From Folioceros fuciformis (taxonomy: Eukaryota > Anthocerotophyta > Anthocerotopsida > Anthocerotales): 64,000 nt of DNA. Numbering within the stretch: position 1 is the first letter of the stretch; every line of letters begins with the position of its first letter. The DNA is taken from positions 36,956 to 100,955 of the forward strand of contig JBNGIO010005405.1 of the NCBI GenBank assembly GCA_049999805.1, written 5' to 3'. Below, piece after piece: positions 57,618 through 64,000 of the stretch. The notes beneath the pieces were generated by a model. That model worked only from the letters and a program-made list of their open reading frames with translations. It had not been told where the DNA came from and ran no database searches. The translations under genes were made by a program, and so were the position numbers.

Positions 57618-57940
57618 GGAAGCCCTAACCAGTGTCCAGGGCCAGCGGATAGATTATAAAGCTCCGTCAGTGACCCGGGAGCGTCCAACGCAGCTCCACC
57701 TACCAGGAATTCTTTGCAAGCGCTGTCGATTCCTTCGATGGGCCTTTGACGATGACTTTGCATACCAACCAAGTTGACCGTCTGACAACGCAATGTGAAA
57801 GGCTATCAACACACTTGTGGTTGGGTTCTCCAGTGCTGAGCAGCGAGATGGACTGGTCACTCAAGATTTCATTGGGGCCAATGACTTCGGGGCTTCCCCG
57901 CAAGTTCCATACCAGTTCGCCAATGAAACGAGACTTCTCA
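57618..57940. repeat. Diverged duplicated element, copy 2
   Basis: Direct repeat of the element at 56384-56693, about 1.2 kb apart, by eye about 70% identical. It sits about 160 bp upstream of the TATA box of the PNP-like gene. Confidence 0.7.
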
Positions 57941-58101
57941 GCTCTTCGTGCGTGCTTGAAACAATGCAGCTACGCTTCACATTGTAGACTTCCTATACCG
58001 ACGAACCGGGGCAAAACACTCGTCAAGAATCGCATCTGTTTTTTATATGGTGAAGTCTTGGGCCATCGACTTCTCTGTAAACAAATCCCTCCCACGGCGC
58101 G

Positions 58102-58109
58102 TATATAAG
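58102..58109 (+). promoter_or_regulatory. TATA box of PNP-like gene 2
   Basis: TATATAAG within GCGTATATAAGGC, 265 bp upstream of the conserved start codon. The equivalent site at the 1.2-kb paralogue is degenerate (TATGTAAG, about 1098-1105). Confidence 0.7.
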
Positions 58110-58366
58110 GCTGCCTTGCATTCAGGTCTCCCATCTCCGTCTCCATTGCCTGCAGGTGCAGCTGGAGCAGCAGCTTGCATTCAGTTCCCCGTCGCCTCTG
58201 CAGCTCCCTCTGCATCCATATAGCTGCCGGGACCTGCTACTCCGATCAGGCACTGTAGTAGAGCTGCTGCCTAGGCCATCGTCCAAGGACGTCTATCGAG
58301 CTGTGAGTCACTCGCTCCCGTATGGCTTACAAGATGAAGGCGAAGGTGGAGCGGAGCCGGATTCTG

Positions 58367-58915
58367 ATGAGCTCGCGATTGGCACCAGCAGCACTGGCGC
58401 TGCTGCTGGCAGTGCTGTATAATGCACACCTCGCCTCCGCAGATGCTTACGGCAAGGCAACATACTATAACGAATACGTCCGTAAGTAGAGCCGCCAAGC
58501 TTGTCATTCAACGGGACTGTCACTGTCCTGCTGCCCTTCTGGACACTGCATGCATTCTGCCCAGTTCTGCATTCTACCAGTCACGCAGTTGCAATCGAAG
58601 TGATTATGAGCGTGTCATGTGTGGATTGCAGCGTCCGCGTGCTTCGGGTACGACCAGAGCCAGTTCCCGGCCAACGGCTACTTTGCGGCAGCAAGCGATG
58701 CGTTCTGGAACGGAGGCGCAGTGTGTGGAGATTACTACTGGGTGTGGTGCACGTCGGGCTGTACCCACACCAACCCGATCAAGGTGCGGATCGTGGACTA
58801 CTGCCCTCCCGGCTGCGCTGGCACCATCGACCTCTCACAGACCGCTTTCGCCGCAATAGCAAACCTCGACACTGGGGTCATCGGAATTGGCTACAACTTC
58901 GCCAACTCTGGATAG
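58367..58915 (+). CDS. Plant natriuretic peptide / EG45-like secreted protein (copy 2)
   Basis: Two exons, 58367-58481 and 58632-58915, phase-1 junction, 132 residues. The intron sits at exactly the same codon as in copy 1 (TAC.TCC|GTAAGT ... CAG|CGTC). Signal peptide LAPAALALLLAVLYNAHLAS is followed by the barrel domain: GKATYYNEYV, PSACFGYDQSQFPANGYFA, GGAVCGDYYWVWC, VRIVDYCPPGC, TIDLSQTAFAAIANL and GVIGIGYNFA. It is closer to the family consensus (IDLS, AIAN) than copy 1 and likely an apoplastic signalling or barrel protein. In-frame ATGs at 58334 and 58322 would add 11 or 15 basic residues before the signal peptide; 58367 is chosen because copy 1 has the same ATGAGCTCG. Confidence 0.87.
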
Positions 58916-60915
58916 TTCCATTTGGACGCCATCTTCTCAAAACCTTAACACCTGCTTATAAAGCGATCGGCATGTGCGATCGTCCAGTGGCTTCTGAGGT
59001 ACCGGTCTGCGTATAAATGAGGGCCGATCGCGAGCCAGCTTTCTAGCTCGGCTAAGCTACATAGATGAGTGTTTGTTGCTAACCGATCCAGACTAGTGTT
59101 CTGTATGCGCAGCGTTGTGGTAATCAGCTGTATCGCGCAGAATCATGCTATGGTAATGCAATGAGACCCTTGAGCTTGTGGGCATTCTCGCAACTGCCCT
59201 GCTCGTTTGATCATACTCAGTGTTCATCCGCAGTTATTCACATCGGACTGTGATCGAGATAGTAATTTCAGCCAAGTCTTGTCACTTGTGTAGGTGCACC
59301 ACCTACTCACCAACGATCGTGGATCACCCAGCTGCTGGCCTGGGCCTTTCTAAATTTAACCTTGCGTGCCCCAGACTTTCGGACACTAAGATAATTCCTG
59401 CCCGGATCCTCCACAGGCTTTCCAAACGCTGCCGAAACGAACACCGATCTTCGACCTCTGACACAACGTTGTGGCACTAGACTAATAAGAAAACAGAGAA
59501 GCAACTTCATCTGATTGGAATGAGGGTGAAGTGATTGGGCTAAACGCGGGCCAGTCAGAAACTAGAGGAATACAGTATACTATGGAGAATCTAGAAACGC
59601 ACGTGCATCTCGGGGACAATGATGTACTACTGGAGGAGCTGCACATGAAGCTGCTCAGCTAGGTTGTAGGATAGAAGCACCGAATCACGGAGAGTGGAGA
59701 GTCGAGAAGCGCCTACTGGCTCCTGCTGCTTGCATTCGAATGGCTACTTTTCTATCAATAGGTTGAGTCCTTGTGGGCTTTTCATGGGGAATTCGTTTCC
59801 AGACCGGCTGTACATGTCTTGCTCAAGTTGAAGGTCAGCAGGCCACATTGATATTGAGCCTCGATCAACTTTTGAGATTTCTTGTCCCCATATTCAGGTT
59901 CACAATGACGGCAACAACAAGAGGCATCTCCAGAAAGTATGTGAGGTTATTTTGCCGGTCACTTCTCCAGATCTGACTTCATCCGGATGTTCCAGCTAAC
60001 TGGTTGTGTCACCGTGTCCACCTCCAGCATGCACATGCCAACAAAAGCCTGCCCGTGGCATGGCACAAGCGGCCGTGATATGCTGCAACACGCTTCCACA
60101 GAATGTGTACTAGCCGCCTCATCTGATCGCGAATCCTCACCTGCCAGTGGGATTCCTGACCGGGCCCGCCGGCCGCTCGTCGAGTCCAGGTAAACGGATT
60201 TTTTGGTGTACCACCATGTATACGGCCCCACCGTATAGGTCTTGGATCCTTGCGAGCAGCCAGCCGTGATGAGCAGATCCTGCTCTATCACGACAGCGCA
60301 CTTCACACAAAATGACTTGGACTGCCATCCCGTCGAAGACCGGAGTTCGGAGTTCAGACATCCTCCCATCTTCCACAGGTAGCTTGTGTGGGTACGTACA
60401 TGATGGCCAAGTCAAGGAAGCTGCTGTCAACGATCCAATCCACATTCTTGACTTGGGCAGGGCAAGGGACGCCATGCCACATGTTTCTGCCATGCTCTAC
60501 ATCTGGCAACCACGAGACTTGAGTCGGCCAAACTAGAAAAGTCCAAACAGTCACCGCTAACTATCGGGATTAGCCACACCGGTCTGCAACAGACGGAACA
60601 GAAACAGCATTACAATTGCGGAAGCTGCAGAGTCGCATGCTGGTTAATCCTCCAGCGTCCAACACGATTTTTGCCAGAGTCTGGTTGTCTCGCGGGTACG
60701 ACAAGTTGGCCTGACTCACAACCCAGCTGCGTTGTGCCTGCCATGTCCAACCCACACAGACTTCATAGCCGGTGCTGCAACCCACAAGGGCTCGGAACTC
60801 GACCTCCGCATTTAGGGCTCAATCGGTGCGAAGGTGAACATCATCGAGAAACAGAACCTGACGGTCCGGGATCAGGAGCTGACAGGCAGGAAATTCCAGG
60901 GACACATGTGATGCC
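58916..60915. other. Intergenic; no gene recognised
   Basis: 58.9-59.2 kb is the 3' flank of the PNP-like gene. On the minus strand 60.55-59.96 kb is open in pieces in all three frames, with fragments such as DSSFLDLAIMYVPTQA and LLITAGCSQGSKTY. They are loosely reminiscent of WD40 proteins but never in one frame. This may be a decayed gene; I do not annotate it. Confidence 0.4.
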
Positions 60916-62040
60916 ATGGCAGCCTTTACGCAGCACAAGGTTGGGGTGCAGAATGCTGTCTGTGGAGCCTTCCTGGTAGGCCAGGCCATGGAGGGCACGG
61001 AGGTGGAGGAGTTGGCATGGCTCGTGAAGGACAACCTGTACAGCAAGCATCTGGTGCTGTCGGTGGAGGAGATGTTTGTGGAGTTTCTACAGGATGGCGC
61101 AGGAAGTGGGAGTGGACAGGACGTGCTACAGCTGAAGCCCATGGATTCGTACCAGAGGATGCTGCTGCACCGGCTGGCCGATCTGTTTGGATTAGCTCAC
61201 GAGTCGGTTGGGGAGAATGAGGAGAGGCATCTGGTGGTCGCCCACAGCGCCGACTCCTCCATCCCGGAGGTACTGGTGAGCGACGTGCTGGCCAAGGGTC
61301 CCGGCGAGGCGGCCGCGAGGGAGCCCCACGGGAGCAAGCTCCTGCTCAAATCCGAGTCCGGATCCGCGGCATCGGCAAGGGGTCTCAAGAGGAGCGCCGT
61401 GGTGCAACGATCTGCCGTGTCCCTGGAGGAGCGGGAGGCGGCGTACTCGGCTGCCAGAGAGCGGATCTTCGCAGACGGAGGATCGGGGCACTGCGACAGG
61501 GTTCCCAGCGCCAGGCCCGTACCCTTGGCTGCTCGCAGGATGATCGCCCGTGCTCTCGGCAAGCCGCGTATTGGGGACGGAAGCCCTGACTCGGCGAGAG
61601 ACGTGCCGGATGCCGAGCCATGCGACCGGAAAGATGCGAGAGATGGAGAAACCCTAGCTATGGCAGAGGGTTCGCCTTCCTCCTCTGGCCAGGGTTCGCT
61701 TCAGCAGGATGATGGGTCTCGGCGAGCTGCCCGGTCGTCAGCTAGGGCGGCTACTAGGATCTTCGCCCAGGCCCTGGTCTTGCCCGTCACGCATCCGTCC
61801 AGGCAAGCTGGAGCCTCAGATCCAGGTCGTGACAGGAGCAGCAGGGGCCACGGCGGTGATGTTGCCTCGGATGTTGTGGGACGCAGAACGCCGTCTCCCA
61901 GGCTGAAGTATGCTAGTCGTGTGCGGGACGATGGCGGCCCTGATGCGGGAGCAGGAAGGACGCGAGGGCGAGCTGCACTTCCTCTATCTTCCTGCCGACT
62001 CGCTGATGACCATGTTGCATCGTCAACAAGTGCGTCGTAG
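60916..62040 (+). CDS. R3H and SUZ domain RNA-binding protein
   Basis: A single exon of 374 residues starting in a good context (GCCATGGCA). Residues about 45-120 form an R3H domain: VLSVEEMFVEFLQDG, then LQLKPMDSYQRMLLHRLADLFGLAH (R-x3-H = RMLLH) and RHLVVAHSADSSIPEVLVSD. This is followed by LKRSAVVQRSAV and a SUZ motif (LEEREAAYSAARERIFADG). R3H-SUZ proteins bind single-stranded nucleic acid or poly(A)-type RNA; plant members are known only as R3H single-stranded nucleic-acid-binding proteins. The C-terminal half is Arg/Ser/Asp-rich and low complexity, and repeats an RxxARxxARIFA-like SUZ echo (RRAARSSARAATRIFAQAL) near residue 280. Probable cytoplasmic or nuclear mRNA regulator. Confidence 0.88.
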   Translation: MAAFTQHKVGVQNAVCGAFLVGQAMEGTEVEELAWLVKDNLYSKHLVLSVEEMFVEFLQDGAGSGSGQDVLQLKPMDSYQRMLLHRLADLFGLAHESVGENEERHLVVAHSADSSIPEVLVSDVLAKGPGEAAAREPHGSKLLLKSESGSAASARGLKRSAVVQRSAVSLEEREAAYSAARERIFADGGSGHCDRVPSARPVPLAARRMIARALGKPRIGDGSPDSARDVPDAEPCDRKDARDGETLAMAEGSPSSSGQGSLQQDDGSRRAARSSARAATRIFAQALVLPVTHPSRQAGASDPGRDRSSRGHGGDVASDVVGRRTPSPRLKYASRVRDDGGPDAGAGRTRGRAALPLSSCRLADDHVASSTSAS

Positions 62041-63810
62041 GGCGGGCGGGCGGCTCTTGCATTTTTCTCCAGCTACTTCCTCGTGCAGGCCGGCTATTGC
62101 AAGTTTCTCCATCCGCGTCCATTCCATGGATCCCTGCAGGCAGGCAAGATCTTGCGACTTTCCCCCTATGCTTGCATTTCATGGATTCCTCCATGCTGGC
62201 GCTTGGAGTTCCCTCCAACTACGTCCATGGATTCCTGCAGGCGCCGGGCATGTGTATCTAAATGCGGTGAATGAGCAGGTTGATCCTCTGGGAGGTTTTA
62301 CAAAGAAGCTTCCCTGCCATGCTCCATGCCCTTGTTCTTTGCAAGGATTCAGGATCTTCTCACGTCACGGCAGAGGACAGACTCACATCCCTCATAACGA
62401 GAAGAGTACAGTAGTTTGTACATTTTTCTGTGCTGCCTGTGATGGCCTTAGCAAAGGTCGGAGGAAGACAGATCACCTCATCACATTATATCGTTCGACG
62501 CATTCAAAGTCGCTCACGCAAATTCTTGTGACTGGACATGGTGACAGACTTTCTTGCATCAGTATGGCATGAAGTCGAGGACCTTCGATAATCTTTTCTT
62601 CTCCTCTCCTTGGAGTACATATCAGATCAAACAGATGTTTGAAGCCTAGGAGGCAGTGCATAATTTTGAGTCAGTGAAGTATGTCAGCTCGGGAGACTTC
62701 ATGAGCACCGACTCATCGCATCGTCCCCTGACCTAATCACGAGACGGGAGAGATGATCGTATGTTCCTGCACTTCAGTAAGGCACCTTGCCGAGCTTATA
62801 ACACGTCCTGGGAAGCCACTCTCACCGCCTGCACAATTTCTGTTGGTCCTGCACCATTTCTGTTGGGCCTGCACAATTGCTGTTGAGCCTGCACAATTGC
62901 TGTTGGGCCTTCACAATTGCTGTCGGGCCTGCACAATTTCTGTTGTCACGGCGAGCGAATTGAACAGAACTGGTGGTGCCGAGCGCGTGAGAGCGACATG
63001 CGTGACAGAAGGAGGCAGCGGAAGGGGGAAACCGCATCGCGCGGGGGCTCGCGCTGGAGAAAGGGACTGGGATTTGGACACGCGTCTCACCTGGGACGTG
63101 AATCTCGAGTCGCGAATTGCGAATCGTAAGCCGTGATTCGTGAGCTTCGGGCAGGCAACGACACGACACGACAGGGCCGTCGAGCCCGGGGCTTCAGGTC
63201 GGTGAGACAGGTGCGGTCAACCGGTGACCAACACTTCGCTGGTTGTGGCAGGCAGTTCCCGGCCACACCTTGCTTCTTAGCTTTCTCTATCGCATACGAC
63301 GTCCTTTTTGTCTCCAGGCCCGCACTCGCACCCCCTCAGTCGGAATCTGGAATCGTGGTCCCGTGCGCCCCGCCCGGGCGCCCGCGATTGCTTGCCATCG
63401 CCGCGACCTCGAGGCGCGGATCCAGCTGAGCGTCGGGCGTTTGGAAATGGCTTCCGTGCTCTGAGCACGCGCACGGCAAACGCCAGCCAGTCTGCAGTTG
63501 AAGCGTTGTTGTACACAAGATCGGGCAGCGGCAATTGCCAATCCCAGTGTTCCTGCATGAGGTACGTTTGCGTGTATGTTGGAAGCTCCCATTTTTGCTT
63601 CCGAGTCTCCTGGGTCTCGCGTTATCGAGACTGAGCAGGTGCTTTCTGTGATGTTAAGTCTGGAGATGGCAACGACACATTCCTCACGTCCCAGCTCGGA
63701 ATCCTGCCGCCCTAATCTTTTGTGTGGGTTCTTGCGCCTTGTCCGGGCCTTGTGAGTGAGCTCATGTTGTGCTTTCTGGCGGACCGCAGAGCGTGAGCCG
63801 GGAAGGCACC
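62041..63810. other. Intergenic; no gene recognised
   Basis: The 3' flank of the R3H gene, with loosely repeated CATGGATTCCTGCAGGC-type phrases at 62.1-62.25 kb, a 20-bp tandem repeat (listed separately) and G+C-rich sequence at 63.0-63.8 kb that is probably promoter of the gene entering at the right edge. Confidence 0.5.
62831..62945. repeat. 20-bp tandem repeat, about 6 copies
   Basis: Unit GCACAATTGCTGTTGGGCCT, in perfect 20-bp register from 62831, with C/T and T/G variants between copies. Confidence 0.92.
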
Positions 63811-64000
63811 ATGGAATGGAGTCCCACAGCTCAGTTGTTTCGAGCGGAGGGGCCACGCGGATTTCGAAATGCGGCTGGGGGATGTGTTCATGTGAGGACG
63901 AGCCTGGTGGGGAACGTTGTGCCGGGGAGGAATTTTCTGGCCTCCCGTTGCAGGACGCGGAGGTTGGGCGGGTGTGAGAATCGGTCCCTTTTTCTGGCTG
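63811..64000 (+). CDS. Partial open frame at right edge, possible organelle-targeted N-terminus
   Basis: From ATG 63811, in a strong context (GGCACCATGG), the frame stays open to the window end (63 codons). It reads MEWSPTAQLFRAEGPRGF and is rich in Arg, Gly, Ser and Ala with few acids, as plastid or mitochondrial transit peptides are. No domain is reached. A GGCGG|GTGTGAG at about 63974 could be an early donor. It could be chance, since G+C-rich DNA keeps frames open. Confidence 0.3.
   Translation, partial: MEWSPTAQLFRAEGPRGFRNAAGGCVHVRTSLVGNVVPGRNFLASRCRTRRLGGCENRSLFLA

Larger units (their letters stand above)
56307..58366. other. Intergenic with a duplicated element and the promoter of the second PNP-like gene
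   Basis: No complete gene recognised. Two diverged copies of an about 310-bp element lie here (listed separately). A short plus-strand frame at 56889-57086 (MACVLGLAGNVFVLPVADS) has no stated family. The last about 270 bases are the promoter and leader of the natriuretic-peptide-like gene. Confidence 0.5.

Noticed and set aside
62831-62945. CRISPR-like array
   Set aside because: 20-bp direct tandem units with no spacers in a plant nuclear context; an ordinary minisatellite.

Overview
The window is nuclear DNA of a land plant. It encodes plastid- and organelle-type proteins, large PLS-class pentatricopeptide repeat (PPR) proteins, an LDL1-type histone demethylase, a plant-type PI-PLC and natriuretic-peptide/EG45-like secreted proteins. 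Introns are short (about 55-210 nt) with GT..AG borders, and genes are dense. A TMC-family membrane protein, HSPA12-type HSP70 and long E-class PPRs together point to an early-diverging lineage (lycophyte or bryophyte, Selaginella-like) rather than a seed plant. That is inference; the species is not identified. A 400-base assembly gap lies at 13949-14348.

Layout. 0-5 kb: an ISD11/LYR gene (-) with an in-frame stop, a natriuretic-peptide-like gene (+) and a 910-aa PPR gene (-). 5-14 kb: the proteasome ATPase RPT5 (+, 9 exons) and a protein with about 11 Cys/His 'GGG(K/R)RC' repeats (-). 17-22 kb: a multi-exon TMC-like gene (-). 22-27 kb: two PPR blocks (-) that splice in frame to each other and to upstream exons carrying an OSB-type PDF motif. 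27.7-32 kb: a SETD9-like SET-domain gene (+) and an MTQ2/N6AMT1-type methyltransferase (+). 32-34 kb: AT-rich, gene-poor. 34-37 kb: LDL1-like SWIRM/amine oxidase (-). 37-39.3 kb: tandem repeats. 39.9-44.8 kb: prefoldin 5 (-) and PI-PLC (+). 45-47 kb: more tandem repeats. 47.3-49.4 kb: HSPA12-like (+). 50.4-56.3 kb: a divergent pair, an At5g03900-like plastid membrane protein (-) and a PEP-carboxykinase-like protein without a recognisable P-loop (+). 58.3-62 kb: a second natriuretic-peptide-like gene and an R3H-SUZ protein (+). An open reading frame runs off the right end.

The genes are mostly unrelated housekeeping loci, not an operon or cluster. Recurring themes are organelle nucleic-acid binding (three PPR blocks, the PDF motif), Fe-S and proteostasis factors (ISD11, prefoldin, RPT5, HSPA12) and chromatin or protein methylation (LDL1, SETD9-like, MTQ2). 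The most unusual items are the plant TMC gene, the PDF-PPR-PPR gene model, the interrupted ISD11 frame and the PEPCK-like probable pseudoenzyme. Exon borders were read by eye from splice consensus and phase; no search or transcript data were available.
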